Shown here in pieces: positions 35,706 through 42,989 of a stretch of DNA of 64,000 nt. The position numbers and the translations under genes are program-made. Below the pieces are notes generated by a model. That model was given only the letters and a program-made list of their open reading frames with translations. It did not search any database and was not told the DNA's origin. The stretch comes from Flavobacterium sp. N1736 (lineage in GTDB: Bacteria > Bacteroidota > Bacteroidia > Flavobacteriales > Flavobacteriaceae). Numbering within the stretch: the first letter of the stretch is position 1; each line of letters opens with the position of its first letter. The DNA is taken from positions 434,001 through 498,000 of the forward strand of contig NZ_CP109994.1 in NCBI RefSeq assembly GCF_025947065.1, written 5' to 3'.

Positions 35706-37634
35706 TTATTTTACGAATTTGATAATCGCCATTTCTAATGCTAAAAATAACAGTGCAAAGATAACAAACCATTTCCAAATTTGGCTGTCAGTTCGCTCAG
35801 TTTGTAAAGTGTTAAAAATGGTCGAAATCGTATCGGCAGTTTTAAAATCAGAAACCACATTTGTATTGACCTGACTTAAATCGCTTTCGCTTCGTTTATA
35901 ATTAAAACTTAAATTTTCGACTGATTCTTTTTTATCAAAAACGCTATAATTTCCGGCAGTATCCGGGAAATCATTGAATGTTAGTTTTACCTTATTATTT
36001 AATATCTGCTGAATCGGAATAAACGAATCATCATTTCCTTTTACTTCTAAAATGGCATCTTTGCTTAATAAAACGTCAACAAAATAAGGCTGGTTATTGC
36101 CAATTGTTAAGGCGTTTACGCCCGTTTTTTGATTGTTTTGTCCCATTTTATAAAATAAAGGAACAATTAACGGAGATTGCTGAAAGTTTGAATTTGATGT
36201 ATTTATTGGTGCCGAAAATACAGTAACTCCGGAAACCGGATTTTGAATCATCGTTACAAATACACTTTGATCTTCGTATGATAAAACGGCAGGATATGGA
36301 CTCGAAATATCGAATGAAGTGTTTGTTTTTGGATATTGAAAGTTTGTAATTTTATTCTCAAATACGCCTGAAAATAAGGGATGATCAAAGTTAATTTTAG
36401 TGATTAATTTGTCTTTGTTTTCAAGATTTCTGAACTGAATTTTTCCAAAATTGCCTAAAAAAGAATTTAGATTTGAAATTGAACTTTTCTCCGCAGGAAT
36501 TACAACAAGATTTCCACCTTTTGATACAAATGCTTTTAAAGTGGTTTGTAATGCCTGAGGAACTTCAATTAATTCATTCAGAATAATTGTATTTTGTTTT
36601 TCGAGACTATTATAATCTAAATTGCTTATTGAATAGTTGTTATAATTAAATTCGGAGGCAGTATAAATTCTCGATAAGAAGTTGCTTTTTTCAGGTTCGC
36701 CAATGCTAATTACATTTGTTTTTTTACTTTTCGAAATACTAAAATAAAGCTTGTTGTCATACGTCAAACCATTATCTTCAATAGTTACATATCCGTGGAA
36801 AGCTTCTTTTGGAATGGTGAAATTGATTTTCTTTTTCTTCGAATCGAAATTGATTATTGTTTTGGCAATCAGTTTATTTTGATTGTATAATGCCATCGAA
36901 ATGGGTTTGAAATCTTCGCCATAAGCGGATAAATTTATACCTATTTCGTAGAAGTTTTCCAAAGTCTGATTGATGAAAACGCTGTCAATAGAAACATTAT
37001 TTTTTTGTTCTGCTTCGGGAATTATGTAATACGGTTTTTCTTCGGTATCAATATTTTTTACATCTTTTTCGGCTAAACCAACGGCGTCTGTAATAATAAC
37101 AATATCTTTTTTATGTGCTGATTTATGCGCTTTTATCTTCGCCATTATCGACGAAAGTTCAAAAGGAGTTGCGCTGTATTTTAGATTTTGTAAAGAACTT
37201 TTGGATGATTTAATATCGGTATTCCACAAGTTTTCGGTATTCGTTAACAATGAAAATTGTGCAGTTTCGGGCGTGTTTTCAAGCAATTCCTGAACGGCGC
37301 GTTTTAATAATTCGCCTTTTTTTCCTTTTGCCTGCATACTAAACGAATTATCTAAAACAATATACATTTCGTTTGCTGCATTTTTACTGTCTTTGGCTTC
37401 AAAAAAAGGCTGTGCAAAACCTAAAATCACACAAGTTAACAATAGTAAACGTGTCGCTAATAATAATCTTTTTTTGATTTTAGAACTTTTTCGGGTTTGT
37501 ACGGCAAGTTCTTTAAGGAAACGAACATTTGTGAAATAAGAGGTTTTAAAACGTCGTAATTGAAATAAATGAACCAAAATTGGAACAATCAATAAAAAGA
37601 GAAAGTATAGAATTTCGGGCTGTTTAAAGTGCAT
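35706..37634 (-). CDS. BatA/VWA-domain membrane protein
   Basis: A 642-residue protein. The N-terminal BatA-type helix pair (ILYFLFLLIVPILVHLFQLR and LLLATRLLLLTCVILGFAQP) flanks a basic loop. A von Willebrand A-like domain follows with the MIDAS-like start VLDNSFSMQ (residues 93-101). Long beta-rich periplasmic segments lead to a C-terminal membrane span (WFVIFALLFLALEMAIIKF). These proteins belong to the Bat/aerotolerance-type group of Bacteroidota, whose biochemical role is not settled. It is the first gene of a minus-strand run with the dihydroorotase-like and DUF4870-like genes (122-base gap). An exact -7-like box (TATCTTTG) lies at 37672-37679 upstream. Confidence 0.85.
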   Translation of the reverse strand: MHFKQPEILYFLFLLIVPILVHLFQLRRFKTSYFTNVRFLKELAVQTRKSSKIKKRLLLATRLLLLTCVILGFAQPFFEAKDSKNAANEMYIVLDNSFSMQAKGKKGELLKRAVQELLENTPETAQFSLLTNTENLWNTDIKSSKSSLQNLKYSATPFELSSIMAKIKAHKSAHKKDIVIITDAVGLAEKDVKNIDTEEKPYYIIPEAEQKNNVSIDSVFINQTLENFYEIGINLSAYGEDFKPISMALYNQNKLIAKTIINFDSKKKKINFTIPKEAFHGYVTIEDNGLTYDNKLYFSISKSKKTNVISIGEPEKSNFLSRIYTASEFNYNNYSISNLDYNSLEKQNTIILNELIEVPQALQTTLKAFVSKGGNLVVIPAEKSSISNLNSFLGNFGKIQFRNLENKDKLITKINFDHPLFSGVFENKITNFQYPKTNTSFDISSPYPAVLSYEDQSVFVTMIQNPVSGVTVFSAPINTSNSNFQQSPLIVPLFYKMGQNNQKTGVNALTIGNNQPYFVDVLLSKDAILEVKGNDDSFIPIQQILNNKVKLTFNDFPDTAGNYSVFDKKESVENLSFNYKRSESDLSQVNTNVVSDFKTADTISTIFNTLQTERTDSQIWKWFVIFALLFLALEMAIIKFVK

Positions 37635-37747
37635 TCTGGCTTTGATTTACTTCGCTACGTTTTGTTTTTCGCAAAGATACTGGTCAAAAATACAAATTTG
37701 TTGAGAGTAAAAGCTTGCAAATGCTAACTTTTTATTTAAAAATTTAT

Positions 37748-37818
37748 GCCACAGATTAAAAGATTATCAAAGAGTACTATTTGAATAAAAAATCTTATTA
37801 ATCTGTGTAATCTGTGGT
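37748..37818. repeat. Single copy of the CCACAGATTAA hairpin repeat
   Basis: GCCACAGATTAAAAGATT (37748-37765) pairs with AATCTTATTAATCTGTG (37791-37807, one bulge); another AATCTGTGGT follows. It is the same family as the array at 13257-13690, here between divergent genes. Confidence 0.75.
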
Positions 37819-37930
37819 CTGGTAAAAAGATATGAAAAATGTAACTTTTGAAATTTCATTTGTAACAAAAAAGAAACTTTCTAATAAGAATATTGAGTAT
37901 TTTAGCTAATTCAAAAAACAATAAAAAACT

Positions 37931-39043
37931 ATGAAAAGATTATATATGCTGTTTTTTTCAGCTTTAGCTTTTACAACTTCACAGGCACAAAATAAATTCA
38001 ATTTATTGGTTGGAACTTATACAAATACATGTCAGAGCAACGGAATTTATGTTTATGAATTTGATGCGAATTCCGGTAATTTTAAATTGAAAAATTCTTC
38101 TGAAAATGTTTTGAGTCCGAGTTATTTATCAGCTTCTGCAGATAATAAATTTATTTATGCCGTAAACGAAAACGGAACTCAAAGTACAGTAAGTGCTTTT
38201 GGATATAATTCGAAATCAGGAAAACTTAATTTTCTAAATAAAAATGTCTCTTTAGGCGCAGATCCTTGTCATTTAATTAATGATTCTCAAAACGTAATTG
38301 TAGCCAACTATTCTGGCGGAAGTATCGCTGTTTTTAAGAAAAAAGCTGACGGAAGTATTACAGAAGTACAGCAATTAGTTCAGCATGAAGGGAAAGGTCC
38401 AAATGCGGCACGTCAGGAAAAAGCACACGTACATATGGTTGTTTTTTCTCCGGATAAAAAGTTCGTTTTATCAAATGATTTAGGAATGGATAAAGTGTTT
38501 ATCTACAAATACAATTCGGCTTCTAAAAATGAAATTTTGACATTAAAAGGAAGTGTTGACGTAAAAGCGGGAAGCGGTCCAAGACATTTGACTTTCAGCA
38601 AAGACGGTAAATTTGTTTATTTGGTTCAGGAATTAGACGGAACGCTGACGACTTTTAGTTATGATAAAACCGGAAGCTTAAAATTAATCGCTGAAACGAG
38701 TATTCTTGCAAAAGATTTTAAAGGCGGTACAGGCGCGGCTGCTATCAAAATTTCGCCTGATGGAAAGTTTTTATATGTAACAGATCGCGTAGATGCGAAC
38801 AATATTTCGGTTTATAAAATTCTTAAAAACGGAAGTATCGAACTGGTTGAACAGCAAAGCACTTTAGGAAAAGGACCAAGAGATTTTACAATCGATCCAA
38901 CAGGAAATTACCTTTTAGTAGGACATCAATATACCAATAATATAGTAGTCTTTAAAAGAGATAAACTCACAGGAAAACTTAAAGACACCGGAAAAAGAAT
39001 CGAATTGTGTTCTCCGGTTGGGTTGATTTTTACGAAAATATAG
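37931..39043 (+). CDS. Lactonase family beta-propeller protein, exported
   Basis: A 370-residue protein with a signal peptide (FFSALAFTTSQAQ, about residue 20) and a seven-bladed propeller of the Lactonase family (PF10282). Signatures include FNLLVGTYTN, SPSYLSASADNKFIYAVNENG, GKGPNAARQEKAHVH, SGPRHLTFSKDGKFVYLVQEL and GPRDFTIDPTGNYLLVGHQ. Cytosolic members act as 6-phosphogluconolactonases. The signal peptide places this one in the envelope, so its substrate is probably another lactone and I do not assign pgl. It stands alone; the whole spacer after it is a nested inverted repeat with a terminator. Confidence 0.87.
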   Translation: MKRLYMLFFSALAFTTSQAQNKFNLLVGTYTNTCQSNGIYVYEFDANSGNFKLKNSSENVLSPSYLSASADNKFIYAVNENGTQSTVSAFGYNSKSGKLNFLNKNVSLGADPCHLINDSQNVIVANYSGGSIAVFKKKADGSITEVQQLVQHEGKGPNAARQEKAHVHMVVFSPDKKFVLSNDLGMDKVFIYKYNSASKNEILTLKGSVDVKAGSGPRHLTFSKDGKFVYLVQELDGTLTTFSYDKTGSLKLIAETSILAKDFKGGTGAAAIKISPDGKFLYVTDRVDANNISVYKILKNGSIELVEQQSTLGKGPRDFTIDPTGNYLLVGHQYTNNIVVFKRDKLTGKLKDTGKRIELCSPVGLIFTKI

Positions 39044-39050
39044 GTTATAA

Positions 39051-39252
39051 AGGGGCAAAGGTTCAGAGGTACAAAGGTTCAAAGGTTTCTATTGTATGTA
39101 AAATAAAAAGGCTCAAAGATCTAAAGTTTCAAGTTATTAAACTTTATTCTAGATCTTTGAGTCTTTTTTATATTTTTAAACTTAGAACCTCAGCACTTAG
39201 AAACTTTAGGAGCAAACCCTTGTGTCTTTGTAGCTATGAACCTTTGTCCCTA
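39051..39252. repeat. Nested inverted repeat with AAAGGTTCA flanks
   Basis: The left flank 39051-39080 (GGGGCAAAGGTTCAGAGG...) is complementary in large part to the right flank 39216-39252 (TAGCTATGAACCTTTGTCCC). It encloses the terminator hairpin at 39105-39168 and fills the whole space between lactonase and helicase genes. No gene is credible here. Confidence 0.65.
39105..39168. terminator. Long terminator hairpin after the lactonase gene
   Basis: Nineteen-base arms 39105-39123 and 39150-39168 (AAAAAGGCTCAAAGATCTA, one mismatch), with an inner AAAGTTT/AAACTTT pairing and T-tract on the plus strand. The A-tract on the left would also serve the helicase gene on the minus strand. Confidence 0.82.
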
Positions 39253-39259
39253 AAAAAAC

Positions 39260-40612
39260 TTATTTGTCCTTATCTTTTCTCTTTTTATCCCTTGTTTTCA
39301 ACATATTTCTATTGACAGATCCGTGGGTTTTCTTTTTAGTTTTTGAAGGTCCGCCAAGATTGACTTTTTTATTCTTTTTATCTTTTTCATGAAAAGCACC
39401 ATCACCTTTTAGTGTTTGTTTTTTCATTAAAAACTTAATCGGCTGTTTGTCTTTTTCAGGCTCGATTAATTTCGCTGAAATTTCGACTTCTTCAGGGAAA
39501 TCAGCAATTTCCAGTTCCTGATTCATTAATACTTCAACTTCAACTTTAAATTCTTCTTCACGAGGAGTGATAAAACTTATTGCTGTTCCCGTTGCATCTG
39601 CACGACCAGTACGACCAATTCTGTGCATGTATAATTCAGGAAATTCAGGAAGTTCAAAGTTAATAACGTGAGAGATATTCGAAATATCCAAACCTCTCGC
39701 CATAATATCGGTTGTAATTAATCCGCGAAGATTTCCTTCCTGAAATTCAGCCATGGTGCTCAAACGATAATTTTGAGATTTATTGGAGTGAATTACACCA
39801 AATTGTCCTTCAAAATCTTCTTCAATTCGGGTATGAAGCATGTCTGAAATCTTTTTATTATTCACAAAAACCAAAACACGTTCCATGCTTTCGTTTGTCT
39901 GTAATAAATGTTTCAGCAAGTTTACTTTTGTATTGAAATTAGGAACATTATAGGTGATTTGAGTAATATTTTCAAGCGGAGTTCCAGAAGCGGCAAGTGT
40001 AACTTCTTCGGGAAAATCAAAAAAGTCATTCAAAACAGCATCAACTTCATCTGTCATTGTTGCAGAGAATAAAATGTTCTGACGTTTGGTTTTCATCATC
40101 GCCAAAAGCGCTGTTAATTGTGTACGAAAACCTAGATTCAGCATTTCGTCAAACTCATCAATAACTAATTTTTGAGTTTCATCAAAACGAATTACGGCGT
40201 CAAGTGCTAAATCCATTGTTCTACCCGGTGTTCCAACTAAAATATCAACACCTTCGTAAACAGCTTTTTTTTGTGTATTTATATTTACGCCACCAAAAAT
40301 ACCAAGTGTACTAACTGACATATATTTAGTTAATTTCTCGATTTCTTCTACAACCTGAACTACTAATTCTCGCGTTGGTACCAGAATTACAATTTTTGGT
40401 GTATTGGTTGGGGTAAATTTGTATAGTTTTAAAAGAGGCAATAAATATGCAAATGTTTTACCGGTACCGGTTTGTGCAATTCCCATCATATCGCGACCTG
40501 ACATAATCACAGAAAAGGATTTTTCCTGAATAGGAGTTGGTGTAACAAATCCTAATTCGTCGATTGCTTTTTGTACTGATTTTGGAAGATTGAATTTTTC
40601 GAAAGTGCTCAT
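39260..40612 (-). CDS. DEAD-box ATP-dependent RNA helicase
   Basis: A 450-residue helicase with the full motif set: Q motif (FVTPTPIQEKSF), AQTGTGKT (motif I), VPTREL (Ia), GTPGR (Ib), DEFD as motif II variant, SAT (III), and HRIGRTGR (VI). The RecA-like core ends near 370. A basic tail follows (KKKTHGSVNRNMLKTRDKKRKDKDK) of the RNA-binding type found in RhlE-like and cold-shock helicases. Its likely role is ribosome assembly or mRNA turnover in the cytosol. An exact -7-like box (TACATTTG) lies at 40630-40637 upstream, without a clear -33 element. Confidence 0.94.
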   Translation of the reverse strand: MSTFEKFNLPKSVQKAIDELGFVTPTPIQEKSFSVIMSGRDMMGIAQTGTGKTFAYLLPLLKLYKFTPTNTPKIVILVPTRELVVQVVEEIEKLTKYMSVSTLGIFGGVNINTQKKAVYEGVDILVGTPGRTMDLALDAVIRFDETQKLVIDEFDEMLNLGFRTQLTALLAMMKTKRQNILFSATMTDEVDAVLNDFFDFPEEVTLAASGTPLENITQITYNVPNFNTKVNLLKHLLQTNESMERVLVFVNNKKISDMLHTRIEEDFEGQFGVIHSNKSQNYRLSTMAEFQEGNLRGLITTDIMARGLDISNISHVINFELPEFPELYMHRIGRTGRADATGTAISFITPREEEFKVEVEVLMNQELEIADFPEEVEISAKLIEPEKDKQPIKFLMKKQTLKGDGAFHEKDKKNKKVNLGGPSKTKKKTHGSVNRNMLKTRDKKRKDKDK

Positions 40613-40714
40613 TTACATTAAATTTTGTGCAAATGTACGTTAAATTCGTGGTTTTTTGTTAGATTTTTATTATTGAAACTCCGCTCAGCCTGAGAAATGA
40701 ATATATTTAAGAGT

Positions 40715-41479
40715 TTAAAACCCTTCGAAAACGCCTAAACCAAATAAGGCAAAATCATATTTTACGGGATCTTTTGCATCCATTTTGCGAAGTTGTAAAT
40801 CTAGTTCTGCTAATGCTTTTCCGTCGTTTTGTTTTCGCGAAAGAATTCCCAGTTTGCGGGCTACGTTGCCGGAATGAACATCAAGCGGACAAGATAATGC
40901 AGCCGGAGAAATGGCTTTCCAAATGCCTAAATCAACTCCTTTTGTGTCCTGACGTACCATCCAGCGCAAATACATGTTGATTCTTTTTGCTGCGGAATTA
41001 TTTAACGGATCTGAAATATGTTTTTGTGTTCTTGGCAAATGATCGATTTCGAAAAATATTTTTTTGAATTCGCTGATGCTTTTCTGTAAACTATCTTTTT
41101 CCTGATTTTTTGCAAAAACATTTTCTAAGCCGCCATGATTTTTATAAATGTGTTGTAAACCTTTTATAAAACCGCCAAAATCTTTTCCGTTAAAGGTGCG
41201 GTGCACAAAATTTCCCAGTCTTTCCAAGTCTTCATCAGAATGTGACATGACAAAATCATAAGGTGTGTTTCCCATTAATTCCATCATTTGATGGGAGTTT
41301 TTGATAATCATTTTGCGGTTTCCCCAAGCGATTGTTGCGCTTAAAAAACCGGCAATTTCGATGTCTTCTTTTTGTGAAAATAAATGAGGAATCTGCACGG
41401 GATCACTTTCAATAAAATCCTGATTGTTATATTGAATGACTTTCTCGTCGAGAAATTCTTTGAGTTCTTTTTGGTTCAT
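40715..41479 (-). CDS. TIGR02757/DUF2400 family protein
   Basis: A 254-residue soluble protein matching the TIGR02757 family (DUF2400), with EIAGFLSATIAWGNRKMIIK, FNGKDFGGFIKGLQ, KRINMYLRWMVRQDTKGVDL and PLDVHSGNVARKLGIL, and the final FALFGLGVFEG. The late part resembles helix-hairpin-helix DNA glycosylases, which suggests a DNA-related role, but the function has not been shown to my knowledge. It is 3 bases downstream of the ABC ATPase gene, so the two are co-transcribed. Confidence 0.88.
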   Translation of the reverse strand: MNQKELKEFLDEKVIQYNNQDFIESDPVQIPHLFSQKEDIEIAGFLSATIAWGNRKMIIKNSHQMMELMGNTPYDFVMSHSDEDLERLGNFVHRTFNGKDFGGFIKGLQHIYKNHGGLENVFAKNQEKDSLQKSISEFKKIFFEIDHLPRTQKHISDPLNNSAAKRINMYLRWMVRQDTKGVDLGIWKAISPAALSCPLDVHSGNVARKLGILSRKQNDGKALAELDLQLRKMDAKDPVKYDFALFGLGVFEGF

Positions 41480-41482
41480 GTT

Positions 41483-42361
41483 CTAATTACTAATCTGACC
41501 GTCGACCATGACTAATTTTCTGTCTGCCATATTTGCCAGTTCTTCGTTGTGGGTTACAATTACAAAGGTTTGCCCGAATTCGTCGCGAAGCTGAAAAAAT
41601 AATTGATGTAAATTTTCGGCAGATTGTGTGTCCAGATTTCCGGAAGGTTCATCGGCAAAAATAACATCAGGTTTGTTGATTAAAGCTCTGGCAACGGCAA
41701 CACGCTGTTGTTCTCCGCCCGAAAGTTCGTTTGGTTTATGATTAATTCTGTGTGATAAACCTAAATATTCGAGAAGCTTTTTGGCTTCTTTTTCGGCTTC
41801 GGCTTTTGATTTATTGGCCATAAAAGCAGGAATACAAACGTTTTCTAAAGCTGTAAATTCAGGTAATAATTGATGAAACTGAAAGATAAAACCAAGGTTT
41901 AGGTTTCTAAAAGTAGATAATGTTTTGTCTTTTTTACTTTTCTTTTTGAAATATCTGACATAATAAATAAACATGAAAAGAATTGGCAATAACATGACAC
42001 CAACCGCAACTAATCTCAAAGTATCATCGTAGATTTTGGCTCTGAAAAACAATAAAAACACAATAAAAATAATCGCATAAATACTTCCTGTCCAGGTAAT
42101 AATTTTGAATGTTCTTTCTTCTTTCGAATTGTCTTTTTCGACATCCTGCAGCGTTAAAATATCTTGTCCGTTAATGGTTAATGACGAATTTGTATTTTGT
42201 TCCGGTTTATCTAAAGTTCCTAAAATTTGAAGTAAAGTGGTTTTTCCGGCTCCGGAAGCACCAACTATTGAAACAATTTCTCCTTTTTTAATATGTAAAT
42301 CGACTCCCTTTAAAACTTCGAGTTTGTCGTAGAATTTATGTATGTTTTTTGCGTCTATCAT
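41483..42361 (-). CDS. LolD-type ABC transporter ATPase with inserted transmembrane hairpin
   Basis: A 292-residue ATPase with Walker [10 protein letters not shown] (34-42), Q-loop [12 protein letters not shown] (Gln161), signature LSGGEQQR (213-220), Walker [13 protein letters not shown] and the His271 switch. This matches the LolD/MacB-like family that powers lipoprotein release or substrate extrusion. Unusually, about 73 residues (roughly 74-146) sit between the strand before the Q-loop and the Q-loop itself. They contain two hydrophobic helices ([38 protein letters not shown]) with Lys-rich ends. LolD normally runs straight through there. No permease gene is adjacent. The frame extends to 42388, but ATG 42361 ([11 protein letters not shown]) is the natural start. 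Confidence 0.9.
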   Translation of the reverse strand: MIDAKNIHKFYDKLEVLKGVDLHIKKGEIVSIVGASGAGKTTLLQILGTLDKPEQNTNSSLTINGQDILTLQDVEKDNSKEERTFKIITWTGSIYAIIFIVFLLFFRAKIYDDTLRLVAVGVMLLPILFMFIYYVRYFKKKSKKDKTLSTFRNLNLGFIFQFHQLLPEFTALENVCIPAFMANKSKAEAEKEAKKLLEYLGLSHRINHKPNELSGGEQQRVAVARALINKPDVIFADEPSGNLDTQSAENLHQLFFQLRDEFGQTFVIVTHNEELANMADRKLVMVDGQISN

Positions 42362-42421
42362 TTTGAAACTGTTTCTACAAAGAAACAAAGATTATGATTA
42401 GAATCAAATTGCAAAATCAAA

Positions 42422-42473
42422 AATCAATTGCAAAAATCAATTGCAAAAATCAATTACAAAAATCAAATCCAAA
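42422..42473. repeat. Four 13-base tandem repeats before the ABC ATPase gene
   Basis: AATCAATTGCAAA (42422-42434), an identical copy (42435-42447), AATCAATTACAAA (42448-42460) and AATCAAATCCAAA (42461-42473). They lie 60-110 bases upstream of the minus-strand start. Confidence 0.85.
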
Positions 42474-42618
42474 TTCAAAGAATCTATAATCTAAAATCTA
42501 TAATTAAAAAACTGGCTTGAAAATTGAAGAAGTGGTAATTAAGAAAAATAATAAGAGTTAAAAATAAATCTAACTCGTGATTTATTTTTAAATTCGAATA
42601 AATCTAAATGAAATAAAA

Positions 42619-42927
42619 ATGCAGGATTTGAATGTTACAAACGACGAAAGAATGCGAAAACTCCTTTTAGGGATTCTTTTTGATGGTATTGGTATGATTT
42701 CGTTTTCGGTTCCGCTTCTTGGTGAGTTTTCAGATGTAATCTGGGCGCCAATTGCTGCTTTTATTATGAGCAGAATGTATAAAGGGCGAGTAGGAAAGGT
42801 GGCTGGTTTTTTGACTTTTGTTGAAGAAATCATTCCGTTTACGGATATAATTCCATCCTTTACAATTACGTGGATTTATACTTATTTTTTTCAGAGACAA
42901 AAAAATGAAACTATAGATGCTGATTAA
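42619..42927 (+). CDS. Small membrane protein of unknown function
   Basis: A 102-residue protein with three hydrophobic stretches: LLLGILFDGIGMISFSVPLLG, VIWAPIAAFIMSRMY and IIPSFTITWIYTYFF. The ends are charged. I do not recognise a named family. The ATG at 42619 is clear and a strong terminator follows 20 bases after the stop, so a single-gene unit is likely. Confidence 0.72.
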   Translation: MQDLNVTNDERMRKLLLGILFDGIGMISFSVPLLGEFSDVIWAPIAAFIMSRMYKGRVGKVAGFLTFVEEIIPFTDIIPSFTITWIYTYFFQRQKNETIDAD

Positions 42928-42946
42928 ATAGCAGTATACTTTATAA

Positions 42947-42978
42947 AAAAATGGCAACTTATTACGGTTGCCATTTTT
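42947..42978. terminator. Bidirectional terminator between the small membrane protein and the pectate lyase
   Basis: Perfect 12-base arms AAAAATGGCAAC (42947-42958) / GTTGCCATTTTT (42967-42978) with an 8-base loop. A/T tracts on both sides serve convergent genes. Confidence 0.9.
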
Positions 42979-42989
42979 GTTTTTAAATC

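Noticed and set aside
37931..39043. Naming this gene pgl (6-phosphogluconolactonase)
   Set aside because: The fold fits, but a signal peptide sends the protein out of the cytosol, where that substrate is not found.
39007..39315. 102-residue plus-strand ORF
   Set aside because: It starts inside the lactonase gene in another frame and runs through inverted repeat DNA into the helicase gene.
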